Below are positions 17,224 to 28,471 of a stretch of DNA of 64,000 nucleotides, in pieces. The position numbers were made by a program, and so were the translations under genes. Source of the stretch: Pseudooceanicola nanhaiensis. GTDB taxonomy: Bacteria; Pseudomonadota; Alphaproteobacteria; Rhodobacterales; Rhodobacteraceae. The notes under the pieces are model-generated. The model saw only the letters and a program-made list of their open reading frames with translations, was not told where the DNA came from and searched no databases. The DNA lies in the NCBI RefSeq assembly GCF_020171315.1, contig NZ_JAIUZP010000007.1:308219-372218 (forward strand). The letters are read 5' to 3'. Numbering within the stretch: position 1 is the stretch's first letter; each line of letters opens with the position of its first letter.

Positions 17224-18426
17224 TCAGGTGGGGCCGGTGCCGTTGCGCTTGGCGTCGAGGACGGTGATCGTGAAGAGCACGATCCCGATGGCCGTCAGCA
17301 GCGCGCCGACATAGCCGGTGGCCGGCAGGCCCCAGCCCAGCGTCAGCGCCGCGGCGGCCACGGCCGGGCCGATGGCATTGGCGGTGTTGAAGGCCGAGTG
17401 GTTCAGCGCCGCCGCCAGTTCCTGCGCATCGCCGGCCACGTCCATCAGCCGGGCCTGGATCGCCGTGCCGGTGGAGGAGGTCATGCCGATGCAGAAGCCC
17501 ACCAGCGCCATGGACCAGCCCGCGCCGGTCGCCATCGGGTAGCACAGCAGCGCCAGCACGTTGGCGCCCATGATGCCGTAGATCGACAGGGTCTGGTTCC
17601 GGTCCGCGGCCCAGCCGAGCAGGATCGTCCCCACGGTCATGCCGAGGCCGAAGATCATCAGCAGGCCGGGGACGACGGCCTCGGGCACATGGGTCACCTC
17701 CATCGCGGTCAGCGTGAAGTAGGTGTAGACGGCGAAGAACCCGCCGAAGCCGATCGCCGCCGTGGCGAGCGTCAGCAGCACCTGCCGGTTCTTCAGCGCC
17801 GAGAGCTGGCGCAGGGCGTTGCCGCCCGCCGTGCCGGTGCCGCGCGGGGCGAAGATGTGGACGGCCGCCGCGGTGATCAGGGACAGAACGCCCACGAGGG
17901 CAAAGCCCCAGCGCCAGCCGATCGTCTGGCCGAGGAAGTTCGCCAGCGGCACGCCCAGTGTCGTGGCCACGGTCAGGCCGACCATGAGCATCGCCACGGC
18001 CTGTGTCCGCTTCTTGGGCGAGACGACCGAGGCCGCCATCAGCGCGCCGACGCCGAAGTAGGCGCCGTGCGGCAGGCCCGAGAGGAAGCGGAAGACGAGC
18101 ATCGTGCCGAAGTTGTGCGCGAGGCCCGAGGCGGTGTTGAAGACGGCGAAGGCCAGCATCAGCCAGACGAGGAACCGGCGGCGGGGCAGCCGGGCGCCGA
18201 GCACGGCCAGCAGCGGCGCGCCGATCACGACACCGAGGGCATAGGCGCTGATGGCCTGAGCAGCCTGTGCTTCGCTCACGCCGAGTTCGGGGGCGAAATA
18301 GGGCAGCAGGGCCATGGAGGCGAATTCGGTCGTGCCGATGGCAAAACCACCGAGCGCGAGCGAGAAAATGACGATAGCGGCCGAGGCCTCGGCCGCCGAA
18401 GCGGGGGCAATCGTGGATGTAGACAA
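17224..18426 (-). CDS. MFS transporter, DHA1 (AraJ-like) family
   Basis: A 400-residue major facilitator with twelve predicted helices. The N-terminal half has FAIGTTEFASMALLPYFAPELG, typical of the sugar-efflux/AraJ subgroup, and GARLPRRRFLVWLMLAF, the loop 2-3 motif A. The first possible start is a TTG at 18426, because an in-frame TGA lies a few codons upstream; no clear Shine-Dalgarno sequence precedes it, so translation may be weak or the start unusual. It probably exports sugars or drugs; the substrate is unknown. Confidence 0.88.
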   Translation of the reverse strand: MSTSTIAPASAAEASAAIVIFSLALGGFAIGTTEFASMALLPYFAPELGVSEAQAAQAISAYALGVVIGAPLLAVLGARLPRRRFLVWLMLAFAVFNTASGLAHNFGTMLVFRFLSGLPHGAYFGVGALMAASVVSPKKRTQAVAMLMVGLTVATTLGVPLANFLGQTIGWRWGFALVGVLSLITAAAVHIFAPRGTGTAGGNALRQLSALKNRQVLLTLATAAIGFGGFFAVYTYFTLTAMEVTHVPEAVVPGLLMIFGLGMTVGTILLGWAADRNQTLSIYGIMGANVLALLCYPMATGAGWSMALVGFCIGMTSSTGTAIQARLMDVAGDAQELAAALNHSAFNTANAIGPAVAAAALTLGWGLPATGYVGALLTAIGIVLFTITVLDAKRNGTGPT

Positions 18427-18671
18427 GGCGAGGCTTTCGTTTGAGGGCGGTCAGGGGGTCCTCTCCCTCCCTCTCAGATGCGACGAAGCGGCAGCTATCG
18501 CAAGTCCCCCGGGAGGGATACCGGCGCAAGACCGGGGTAGAGGAGGATGTAATCCCTCACTGTGACAGGTTTCTGACGCCGGATCGGGGCAAAGCGGCGG
18601 CTTTCCACCGATTGTACGGTCCGACGCCAGCCCATCGGCGCACCGGCGTCTTGCCTGTGAAACCGCGCGCG

Positions 18672-18719
18672 GGGGGACGATGCGTGTTCGGGAGAGGCCG
18701 CCCGGATCGGTCGTCCCCC
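18672..18719. terminator. Inverted repeat after the 18744-19343 gene
   Basis: Perfect 9-bp arms GGGGGACGA (18672-18680) and TCGTCCCCC (18711-18719) flank a 30-nt spacer that can itself fold. It sits just beyond the 3' end of the minus-strand gene at 18744. It has no T-run, so terminator function is only plausible. Confidence 0.4.
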
Positions 18720-18743
18720 GTGCGGGCAGCTTGCAGTGTCAGG

Positions 18744-19343
18744 TCAGTTCCCGGCCCGGCGCATCATCCTCTCGTGCACGGCCTGCATCCCGCGCGCGGC
18801 CATGTCCGAGACCTCGGCGGCATGGACATGCAGCGCTTCGACCAGATCGGGATCGGTCGAGGTCTGTGTCACCACGATGCCCTCGTCCGTCACGTCGATC
18901 TCGGTCTCGATCCGGTCGGAGCGCTCGAAGAAGATGTCGAGGGTCGGGCTCTGGATGACAATCTGCGGATCGTCCTGCGCCTCGACCCGGCCGATCATCC
19001 CGGTGACATGGCTGATCAGCACCTCCATCACCTCCGGGTCGGAGGAGCGGGTCACGGTGCGGATGCCATCAGGCAGGTTCGTCACCTCGCGGGTGAACGT
19101 GGGGAAGTTGCGGAACATGACGGCCAGTTCCGCGCTTTCCTCCGGCGTGGCGTTGCGGCCCTGAAGGCCGGGCATCGTCACCTCGTCGTGCCCGGTGCCA
19201 TCGGCGCCGTGGCCATGCATCCCGGCCCCCGGGCCATGGCCCATCATCTGGGCCTGCACGGCGGGGGCGGCGCACAGCAGGGCAACGGCAAGCGCGAGGC
19301 GTGCAGCGGGATGGCGGGCAGGACGGTGCAGGGTGGATGGCAT
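18744..19343 (-). CDS. Secreted hypothetical protein with Met/His/Gly-rich N-terminus
   Basis: A 199-residue protein with a clear signal peptide (LALAVALLCAAPAVQAQ) and a mature N-terminus rich in Met, His and Gly (MMGHGPGAGMHGHGADG) that could bind copper or another metal. The rest has TREVTNLPDGIRTVTRSSDPEVMEVL and an acidic beta-rich segment, and ends VHAAEVSDMAARGMQAVHERMM. Periplasmic location is likely. I do not recognise a characterised family, and metal binding is inference from composition. The ATG at 19343 is preferred because the signal peptide begins there. Confidence 0.7.
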   Translation of the reverse strand: MPSTLHRPARHPAARLALAVALLCAAPAVQAQMMGHGPGAGMHGHGADGTGHDEVTMPGLQGRNATPEESAELAVMFRNFPTFTREVTNLPDGIRTVTRSSDPEVMEVLISHVTGMIGRVEAQDDPQIVIQSPTLDIFFERSDRIETEIDVTDEGIVVTQTSTDPDLVEALHVHAAEVSDMAARGMQAVHERMMRRAGN

Positions 19344-19494
19344 CAGGCTCTCCCAAGATATGCGAGAACCACGATACATGCGGCTGGGGCGGCCCGGAAA
19401 GCGCTTTCTCGCGGCGTGGGCCGAGATGCAGACGGGCCGCAGCATGGACGGGCCGCTGCCGGGGGCGGTATCCTGCGGCCCCCCGGTGGCCAAT

Positions 19495-21138
<1,644 letters not shown>

Positions 21139-21203
21139 GAGGCACCTCCTCCCTATTCCTCCACTCAGAAGGGTAGCGCTGCGAAGGTGCTTGCGAAACT
21201 CAT

Positions 21204-21242
21204 TTCCGCACTTTGTGACCTCAGGGTTCCGCTGTGCGGAAC
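21204..21242. promoter_or_regulatory. Operator region, GTTCCGC-N3-GCGGAAC palindrome
   Basis: A perfect 7-3-7 inverted repeat, GTTCCGCTGTGCGGAAC, occupies 21226-21242, and another TTCCGCA half-site is at 21204-21210. It lies in the 200-bp divergent promoter region of the acyl-CoA synthetase and quinone reductase. Related sites precede the IclR gene (23206-23222) and lie between the CoA ligase and acyl-CoA dehydrogenase (25702-25730). The IclR protein is the likely binder. Confidence 0.65.
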
Positions 21243-21337
21243 GCTGTTCGAATTTCGGCGGAAATCCCCTGTTTCCAATGGTATCCCGTGGCGGCTGGTC
21301 CTAGTCTCGGCGCCGGAGGATTGAGAGGAGGACCACC

Positions 21338-22306
21338 ATGAAAGCCATCGTCTGCCACGGGTTCGGCCCGCTGGACACGCTCGCCTACGAAGAGATCGCG
21401 GCGCCTGCGCCCGGCGCGGGCGAGGTGCTGGTGCGCACCGAAGCGGCCGGGGTGAATTTCCCCGACGGGCTGCTGGTGCAGGGGCTCTACCAGATGAAGC
21501 CCGAGGCGCCCTTTACCCCCGGCATGGAGGTCGCGGGCGTGGTCGAGGCGGTGGGTGCGGGCGTCACCGATCTGGCCCCGGGCGACCGGGTGGCCGGTGT
21601 CACCTCGCTGGGCGGCTATGCCGAGCAGGTGATCTGCCCGGCGGAGCAGACCTTCCCGCTGCCCGCAGGCATGGACGCGGCCGAGGCGACGGCCCTGCTG
21701 GTCGCCTATGGCACTTCGCACCACGCGCTGAAGCAGCGCGCCAACCTGCGACCGGGCGAGGTGCTGGTGGTCTTCGGGGCCTCCGGCTCCACGGGCGTGG
21801 CGGCGGTGCAGATCGGCAAGATCATGGGCGCCACCGTGATCGGCGTCTGCTCCTCCGAGGCGAAGCGCAAGATCGCGGCAGAGGCCGGGGCGGATCACGT
21901 CATCGGCTACGACAGCCTCAAGGACGACGTGAAGCGGCTGACCGGCGGGCGCGGTGCCGACGTGGTCTATGACGTGGTGGGGGGAGAGCCCTTCAAGGCC
22001 GCCACCCGTTTCATGGCGCGCGAAGGGCGGTTGCTGGTGATCGGTTTCGCCAGCGGCGAGATCCCGCAGTTCCCGGTGAACCTCGCGCTGGTGAAGGAAT
22101 ATGCCGTCGTCGGTGTCTTCTGGGGCAACTGGCGGCGCAACGATCCGGCCGCCTACCGCGCCAACATGGCAGAGCTCATGGGCTGGTGGGCCGAGGGCAA
22201 GGTCAAGCCGCTGGTCGAGGGCCGCTACCCGATGGCCGAGGCCGCGCAGGTGCTGGAGAGGGTGCTGGCCCGCGGTGCCGTGGGCAAGCTGGCGCTGATC
22301 CCCTGA
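21338..22306 (+). CDS. Zinc-free MDR-family NADPH:quinone oxidoreductase
   Basis: A 322-residue medium-chain dehydrogenase/reductase of the quinone reductase group. It has the GroES-like N-terminal domain (GVNFPDGLLVQGLYQMKP) and the cofactor loop VVFGASGSTGVAAVQIGKIMGA near residue 145. The catalytic and structural zinc Cys residues of alcohol dehydrogenases are missing. In acyl-CoA clusters such enzymes often reduce an enone or enoyl-CoA double bond. The start follows GAGGAGGACCACC. It converges on the IclR gene. Confidence 0.88.
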   Translation: MKAIVCHGFGPLDTLAYEEIAAPAPGAGEVLVRTEAAGVNFPDGLLVQGLYQMKPEAPFTPGMEVAGVVEAVGAGVTDLAPGDRVAGVTSLGGYAEQVICPAEQTFPLPAGMDAAEATALLVAYGTSHHALKQRANLRPGEVLVVFGASGSTGVAAVQIGKIMGATVIGVCSSEAKRKIAAEAGADHVIGYDSLKDDVKRLTGGRGADVVYDVVGGEPFKAATRFMAREGRLLVIGFASGEIPQFPVNLALVKEYAVVGVFWGNWRRNDPAAYRANMAELMGWWAEGKVKPLVEGRYPMAEAAQVLERVLARGAVGKLALIP

Positions 22307-22359
22307 GGTGACACGCACGCGGTCCCGATGCGTTCGGGGCCGCGTCGGTCAGTCGGTGA

Positions 22360-23205
22360 TCACTCGGCGCGGCTGACCTTGCGGGCCAGTTCGACCAGCT
22401 TGGGACCAAGCTCGTTTTCCAGCCGCTCCTTGGGCAGCGAATAGGCATAGCCGCCGAGGTTGAAGGCCAACATCGGCGTATCGGGCTGCTGCGAGCGGAA
22501 CGGGACCGACACGGCGTTCACGTCCTTCTGCCAGGCGCCGACGCTGGTATAGAACCCCTTGGTGCGGATCTGCTCTGCGGCGTCCTCGATCCCGTCGAGG
22601 ATCTCCTGCGCCTGTTCCGGCGGATAGCGATCCTGCACCCGGGCGAGGATCTCGGCCCGCTCGGCCTCGGAGGTGCCGGCGATATAGGCCCGCCCCATCG
22701 CAGAACGCGCCAGCGAGATCCGCGACCCCACGGAGAGCTGCAGCGAGATCACGCCGGTGGACCGGGCACAGGCGATGTAGGTGATCGTCATGTCGTCGCG
22801 CCCGCCAAGCGCCAGCAGGATGCCGTCGCCACACTCGTTGGCGAGTTGCTGCATGTAGACCTGCGCCGTCTCGCGCACATGCAGCCCGGCGAGGCAGGCA
22901 TAGCCCAGCGAGAGCACCGGCACGCCCATGCGGTAGCGGCCCGTGGCCTCGTCATAGACGAGGTAGCCGGACTTCAGCAGCGTGAAGGTCAGCCGCGAGA
23001 CGGTGGAATTCGGCAGGCCGGTGCGGTCCGCCAGCTCCGAGTTGCCAAGCCCCGCCTTGTCCGTGGGGCGGAAGGCCCGCAGGATCTGGAGGCCCCGGTT
23101 CAGGGCGGTGACGAACTGGCGGTCGTTCTCGTACCCGGTTTCCTCGGGCGTTGCCGCGGTTTCTGTGACCCGTTTGCGCAAGATCTGTTCCCGTTCTCTA
23201 CCCAT
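22360..23205 (-). CDS. IclR-family transcriptional regulator
   Basis: A 281-residue regulator. The N-terminal winged helix (about residues 30-95) shows LNRGLQILRAFR, LADRTGLPNSTVSRLTFTLLKSGYL and the wing RYRMGVPVLSLG. The C-terminal IclR effector domain carries SRISLARSAMGRAYIAG and AVSVPFRSQQPDTPMLAFNLGG. I chose the ATG at 23205; a TTG at 23214 is an alternative start, three codons upstream. It is the third gene of the minus-strand unit that begins with the CoA ligase. It probably represses the surrounding acyl-CoA genes and itself, because TTCCGC palindromes lie at all three promoter regions. An acyl-CoA or free-acid inducer is inference. Confidence 0.92.
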   Translation of the reverse strand: MGREREQILRKRVTETAATPEETGYENDRQFVTALNRGLQILRAFRPTDKAGLGNSELADRTGLPNSTVSRLTFTLLKSGYLVYDEATGRYRMGVPVLSLGYACLAGLHVRETAQVYMQQLANECGDGILLALGGRDDMTITYIACARSTGVISLQLSVGSRISLARSAMGRAYIAGTSEAERAEILARVQDRYPPEQAQEILDGIEDAAEQIRTKGFYTSVGAWQKDVNAVSVPFRSQQPDTPMLAFNLGGYAYSLPKERLENELGPKLVELARKVSRAE

Positions 23206-23222
23206 GTCCCGCAATGCGGAAA
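23206..23222. promoter_or_regulatory. IclR-operator-like palindrome overlapping iclR start
   Basis: GTCCCGC-AAT-GCGGAAA matches the perfect operator at 21226-21242 at 12 of its 14 arm positions (the 3-nt spacer differs). It directly abuts the chosen start codon of the IclR gene, so binding would block its expression. This suggests autoregulation. Confidence 0.5.
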
Positions 23223-23302
23223 TTGAAATCCCTGCTAGCGCCCCGTCTTCCCCGCGGTCAAGCCTGCCCGCGCTGCATTTCGTGTCAGGGCACCCGCTGT
23301 GC

Positions 23303-24082
23303 TCATACCTTCATCCCCGGCAGGTTCAGCGAAGCGGTGTTCCCGCCGTCCACCGGCAGCGCCTGCCCTGTGATGAAGGAGGCGTCGTCCGAGGCGAGGA
23401 AGGCGATGGCCGCGGCGATCTCCTCCGGCCGGCCATAGCGGCGCAGCTCGCAGCGCGAGCCGAGCTTGCCCTCCTTGCCCGCCCCGCGCGCATAGTCGAA
23501 GACCGGCCTGGTCATCCCCGTCTCGATCAGACCGGGGCAGACCGCGTTCACCCGGATGCGGTGCTGGCCGAGGTCGCAGGCCGCCGTCTGGGTGAGGTTG
23601 ATCACCCCCGCCTTGGAGGCGGAGTAGATGTTGCCACCCGCACCAGACCGGATGCCCGCCACCGAGGCGGTGTTGACGAAAGCCCCGCCCTCGCCCTGTT
23701 CGATCATCGCGCGGCCCGCGTATTTCAGGAACAACGACGGCCCCACGAGGTTCACGCCTATGACCCTTTGCCACTGGGTCATGTCCACGTCCGTGATCGG
23801 CGCGTGGGAGCAGAGGATGCCCGCGTTGTTGCAGACCACGTCGATGCGGCCCATGCGGTTCCGGATGGTCTCGACGGCTGCCGCGACCGAGGCCTCGTCC
23901 GAGACATCGCAGGGCAGGGCGAGGTGATCGCCCCGGGGCATCGCGGCCTCGAGCGCCTCGGCCGAGAGGTCGATCAGCACCACGCGGGCCCCTTCCGAGG
24001 CCAGTCGAGCGGCAGTGGCGCGGCCGATCCCGCTGGCCGCGCCGGTGACGATCGCCACCTTGCCGTCGAACCGTCCGGTCAT
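23303..24082 (-). CDS. Short-chain dehydrogenase/reductase (SDR)
   Basis: A 259-residue classical SDR. The NAD(P)-binding motif is VTGAASGIGRATAARLA at about residues 12-28, NNAG follows at about 85, and the catalytic Ser (NTASVAGIRSG) and Tyr-x-x-x-Lys (YSASKAGVINL) are present; the C-terminus has the usual FITGQALPVDGG. It probably acts on a 3-hydroxyacyl-CoA or an alcohol in the acyl-CoA pathway. Its ATG overlaps the stop of the upstream CoA ligase by four bases (ATGA), so the two are translationally coupled. It precedes iclR by 97 bp. Confidence 0.92.
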   Translation of the reverse strand: MTGRFDGKVAIVTGAASGIGRATAARLASEGARVVLIDLSAEALEAAMPRGDHLALPCDVSDEASVAAAVETIRNRMGRIDVVCNNAGILCSHAPITDVDMTQWQRVIGVNLVGPSLFLKYAGRAMIEQGEGGAFVNTASVAGIRSGAGGNIYSASKAGVINLTQTAACDLGQHRIRVNAVCPGLIETGMTRPVFDYARGAGKEGKLGSRCELRRYGRPEEIAAAIAFLASDDASFITGQALPVDGGNTASLNLPGMKV

Positions 24083-25626
24083 GCCGGGGTCTTCTCCCAG
24101 TAGGGCGCACGCAACTCGCGCTTCAGCACCTTGCCGATCTCGCTGCGGGGCAGGTCCTCGCGCAGTTCGATGGCCGAGAGGCGCTGGATCTTGCCCAGCC
24201 TCTCGTTGGCCCATTGGCGCAGCGCCTCCGGGTCCGGCGCACTGCCCGCGCGCGGCACCACGAAGCCGAGCGGCGTCTCGCCCCAGTCGCGGCTGGGGAT
24301 CGCGATCACCGCCACGTCGGCCACATCGGGATGGCCGCGCAGCACGGCCTCCAGATCGGCGGCAAAGATGTTGAACCCACCCGAGATGATCATGTCCTTG
24401 CGCCGGTCGAGCAGGTGGACGAAGCCGTCCTCGTCGATGCGGCCCATGTCGCCGGTGCGGATGTAGTGATCGCCCGCCGCGTCGACCCAGAGCAATTCGC
24501 GCGTCTTTTCCTCGTCGCCGTAGTAGCCGGGCATCATGGTGATGGAGCGGCCGACGATCTCGCCGTAGGAGCCGGGCGGCAGCTGCTGGCCCGCCTCGTC
24601 GATGACGTGGAGCGTGCAGCCCGGATTGGCCTTGCCGACGGTATCCCACTTCTCGGGGAAGGCGCCGCAGTCGAGCGAGGTGGTCGGCCCGCCCTCGGTC
24701 ATGCCGTAGTATTCCACGAGGTTCCCGGGCCAGCGGTCCATGATCTGCTGGATCAGGCTGCCCGGTAGCGGGGCCGAGGTGCTGGTTTTGCAGCGATAGC
24801 TGCTCAGGTCGTAGCTGTCGAAATCGGGGTGATCCATCAGCCGCATGTACTGCACCGGCACCAGCATCGAATGGGTCACCCGGTGGGTTTGCGACAGCTC
24901 GAGGAACTTCGTCGCGTCGAACTTGCCCATCACCACCAGCGTGGCGCCCTTCACCTGCGCGTTCAGGGTCGAGACCAGCGTGGTGTTGGAATAGAGCGGC
25001 GTGGACATCAGCACCACGCTGTCGCCGTCCATGCCGTGTTCCGTCATGCGGTTCAGCTGCCGGGTGCGGAAGCGGTGGTCATGGGCGATGCCCTTGGGCG
25101 CGCCCGTGGTGCCCGAGGAATAGATCATGTCGAAGAGATCATCGGGGCCGACATGGGCCGGCTCTGCCGGGGCGGCGTCCCCGATGAAGGCGTCAAGCTC
25201 CGACAGGCGCACCATCAGCGGCGAGCGCAGGGCCGCGGCGGTTTTCGCATAGGTGTCGGAGGCAAAGAGCAGCCGGGGGCGGCAGTTCTCCAGCATCTTC
25301 TGAAGCGCGGCCTCGCTGGCGCTGAAGGGCAGCGGCACCATGCAGGCCCCGGACCACAGCACGGCGGTGTAGAGCGCGACATGGGCGGCGGAGTTCTCCG
25401 ACAGGCTCGCCACCATGTCGCCGCGGCCGATCCCCCGCGCCGCCAGGGCCCCGGCCAGACGGGCCACGAGGTCCGTGAACTCGGCCCAGGTCCAGTGCCT
25501 GTCTCCTTCGATCACTGCGATATGGTCGGGGCGGTTGCGGCCATGGGCGGCCACCAGCTCTCCGAAACATGCGAGTTCCTCACCCTCGATCTGGGGTGCG
25601 TTCAGGCGGAATGCCGCGGCGGTCAT
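24079..25626 (-). CDS. AMP-dependent acyl-CoA ligase
   Basis: A 515-residue adenylate-forming enzyme. It shows [18 protein letters not shown] (about residue 160), [12 protein letters not shown] (about 290), [33 protein letters not shown] (about 400) and a C-terminal [11 protein letters not shown]ys motif. The start at 25626 follows GGAGGAGGGCTTTG. It heads a minus-strand unit of ligase, SDR and iclR. It is distinct from the synthetase at 19495, so the cluster has two ligases, perhaps for two intermediates of one pathway or for a bulky unusual acid. Confidence 0.92.
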   Translation of the reverse strand: MTAAAFRLNAPQIEGEELACFGELVAAHGRNRPDHIAVIEGDRHWTWAEFTDLVARLAGALAARGIGRGDMVASLSENSAAHVALYTAVLWSGACMVPLPFSASEAALQKMLENCRPRLLFASDTYAKTAAALRSPLMVRLSELDAFIGDAAPAEPAHVGPDDLFDMIYSSGTTGAPKGIAHDHRFRTRQLNRMTEHGMDGDSVVLMSTPLYSNTTLVSTLNAQVKGATLVVMGKFDATKFLELSQTHRVTHSMLVPVQYMRLMDHPDFDSYDLSSYRCKTSTSAPLPGSLIQQIMDRWPGNLVEYYGMTEGGPTTSLDCGAFPEKWDTVGKANPGCTLHVIDEAGQQLPPGSYGEIVGRSITMMPGYYGDEEKTRELLWVDAAGDHYIRTGDMGRIDEDGFVHLLDRRKDMIISGGFNIFAADLEAVLRGHPDVADVAVIAIPSRDWGETPLGFVVPRAGSAPDPEALRQWANERLGKIQRLSAIELREDLPRSEIGKVLKRELRAPYWEKTPA

Positions 25627-25701
25627 CAAAGCCCTCCTCCAAGCTCTGTCTGTCCTGCAATGTCCGGCCAGCCTGCACCGGACGGGACGTGCCGTCAACA
25701 T

Positions 25702-25730
25702 GTTCCGCACAACGAAATATCATTCCGCAA
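25702..25730. promoter_or_regulatory. Paired TTCCGCA repeats between CoA ligase and acyl-CoA dehydrogenase
   Basis: Two direct copies of TTCCGCA start 20 bp apart (25703 and 25723), two helical turns, and the first continues as GTTCCGC-ACA-ACGAAAT, a degenerate version of the IclR palindrome. They lie in the divergent promoter region of the ligase (25626) and the dehydrogenase (25787). Confidence 0.5.
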
Positions 25731-25786
25731 AGTTGACAGGCCCGGGAATCGGGTGTCACTTGTGCCCATCGGAGGAGGAGGCACCG

Positions 25787-27004
<1,218 letters not shown>

Positions 27005-27014
27005 GGAGGCGAGG

Positions 27015-27770
27015 ATGTTTGACCTGACAGACAAGGTGGCGATCGTCACCGGCTCCTCCCGTGGGATCGGGCGGGCAATTGCCGAGCTTTTCGCGCAGGC
27101 GGGGGCGAAAGTCGTCGTCTCCTCCCGCACGGAGGAGGCCTGCGCCCCGGTGGTCGCGGCCATCGAGGCGGCGGGCGGCACGGCGGTGGCGATCCCCTGC
27201 CACATCGGGCGGCGCGAGGCGTTGCAGGCGCTGGTGGACCAGACGCTGGACCTCTGGGGCCGGATCGACGTGCTGGTCTGCAATGCCGCGATCAACCCGG
27301 TCTACGGGCCCATGGCGGGGATCTCGGACGAGGCCTTCGACAAGATCATGGTGACCAACGTCCGCTCGACACTGAACCTGTGCAACATGGTCCTTCCGGG
27401 CATGGCGGAGCGGGGCGCGGGCAGCGTGATCCTGCTCTCCTCCATCGCGGGCATCCGGGGCAGCACGGATATCGGGGCCTATGGCGTCTCGAAGGCGGCC
27501 GAGGCGGCGCTCGCGCGCAACCTCGCCCTTGAATGGGGGCCGAAGGGCATCCGGGTGAACGCCATTGCGCCGGGGTTGATCAAGACCGATTTCGCCCGCG
27601 CGCTCTGGGAAGATCCCAAGCGGATCGCGTCGATCGAGAACGCGACCCCCCTGCGCCGGATCGGCGCACCCGAGGAGATCGCCGGCACCGCGCTCTGGCT
27701 GGCCACGCCCGCGGCGGGCTACGTCACCGGACAGACCATCGTGGCCGATGGCGGCGAGACAATTCGCTGA
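27015..27770 (+). CDS. Short-chain dehydrogenase/reductase (SDR)
   Basis: A 251-residue classical SDR with VTGSSRGIGRAIAELFAQAG (cofactor loop), CNAA near residue 92, catalytic SSIAGIRGS and YGVSKAAEAAL, and a C-terminal YVTGQTIVADGG. It directly follows the acyl-CoA dehydrogenase gene and likely serves the same pathway, for example as a 3-hydroxyacyl-CoA or alcohol dehydrogenase. No enoyl-CoA hydratase or thiolase gene accompanies it here, so those steps would be supplied from elsewhere. Confidence 0.92.
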   Translation: MFDLTDKVAIVTGSSRGIGRAIAELFAQAGAKVVVSSRTEEACAPVVAAIEAAGGTAVAIPCHIGRREALQALVDQTLDLWGRIDVLVCNAAINPVYGPMAGISDEAFDKIMVTNVRSTLNLCNMVLPGMAERGAGSVILLSSIAGIRGSTDIGAYGVSKAAEAALARNLALEWGPKGIRVNAIAPGLIKTDFARALWEDPKRIASIENATPLRRIGAPEEIAGTALWLATPAAGYVTGQTIVADGGETIR

Positions 27771-27863
27771 GACTTGCGGCGCGGCGCCCTGTCCGGACGG
27801 GGCGCCGCCCGTTAACCACCCTGTGCACTTGATTTTCGCGGATACGAGGCGCAGGTTTGACCC

Positions 27864-28205
27864 ATGAGCGTTGCACCCCTTTCCCCGGCGCCGGGCCCCA
27901 TGCCCAACCAGGTGGCCTTTCACCGCACGGAACTCAACGTCATCCTGTCGCTCTACGGCCGGATGGTCGCCGCGGGCGAATGGCGGGATTACGGGATCTC
28001 CAGCCTCCGGGACGTGGCGATCTTTTCCGTCTTCCGGCGCACCGCCGAACACCCCCTCTACCGGATCGAGAAACGCCCCGCCCTGCGCAACAAGCAGGGC
28101 CAATACGCGGTGATCAGCATGGAGGGGCAGATCCTCAAACGCGGCCATGACCTGCGCACCGTGCTGCGGGTGCTGGAGCGCAAGCTGATCCGCGCGGTGG
28201 AGTGA
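27864..28205 (+). CDS. DUF2794 family protein
   Basis: A 113-residue protein with the compact DUF2794 core: VAFHRTELNVILSLYGRMVAAGEWRDY, then FSVFRRTAEHPLYRIEKRP and a C-terminal LRTVLRVLERKL. The family is common in alphaproteobacteria and has no known function. It carries no signal peptide or membrane span. A region of palindromes and hairpins, and then the IS element, lie directly downstream. Confidence 0.88.
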   Translation: MSVAPLSPAPGPMPNQVAFHRTELNVILSLYGRMVAAGEWRDYGISSLRDVAIFSVFRRTAEHPLYRIEKRPALRNKQGQYAVISMEGQILKRGHDLRTVLRVLERKLIRAVE

Positions 28206-28224
28206 TCCGCCCGCCGGGAGCGCG

Positions 28225-28270
28225 CAAGAATTTTCGAAAATTCTTGCCAAAATTCTTCGAAGAATTTTGG
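28225..28270. repeat. Two abutting perfect palindromes (22 bp + 24 bp)
   Basis: Positions 28225-28246 form a perfect 22-bp palindrome centred on TTCGAA-like sequence, and 28247-28270 form a perfect 24-bp palindrome immediately next to it. Both are built from the same 9-mer, AAGAATTTT, and its complement, with the arm order swapped. The copies can pair within or between palindromes. This could be an extruded cruciform, a protein-binding site or a transcript end. Confidence 0.8.
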
Positions 28271-28359
28271 GTGCCACCCGCTCGGCGGGGCACCTGCCGG
28301 ATCGGAGAACTTGCCCCGGCCAGCCCGGCCTTGAAGCGGTCCGACGGGGCGCTGCCCCC

Positions 28360-28380
28360 TTGGCCCCGTGCCGGGGCCAA
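28360..28380 (+). terminator. Hairpin TTGGCCCCG-TGC-CGGGGCCAA
   Basis: Perfect 9-bp arms with a 3-nt loop, followed by TTCCCCC. It lies 150 bp after the DUF2794 gene and 14 bp before the duplicated target site of the IS. It may be the terminator or part of the repeated intergenic sequence into which the IS inserted. Confidence 0.5.
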
Positions 28381-28394
28381 TTCCCCCGGAGTAT

Positions 28395-28402
28395 TTCTGG
28401 AA
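28395..28402. repeat. Target-site duplication, left copy (TTCTGGAA)
   Basis: The eight bases TTCTGGAA directly precede the left inverted repeat of the IS and recur directly after the right one. Eight base pairs is the duplication length known for IS1595-family elements. Confidence 0.92.
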
Positions 28403-28415
28403 GGCGATTGTATAT

Positions 28416-28444
28416 TTGACAAACCCACATCGGATTCCTATATC
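28416..28444 (+). promoter_or_regulatory. Transposase promoter with -35 box inside the terminal repeat
   Basis: A consensus TTGACA at 28416-28421 lies within the left inverted repeat, and TATATC at 28439-28444 follows after a 17-bp spacer. This fits a sigma-70 promoter for the transposase ATG at 28472. The right repeat carries the same TTGACA facing inward, so it may drive the 32-aa gene. Confidence 0.65.
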
Positions 28445-28471
28445 TAAGTCATAGAGATAAGGAAGCCCGCC

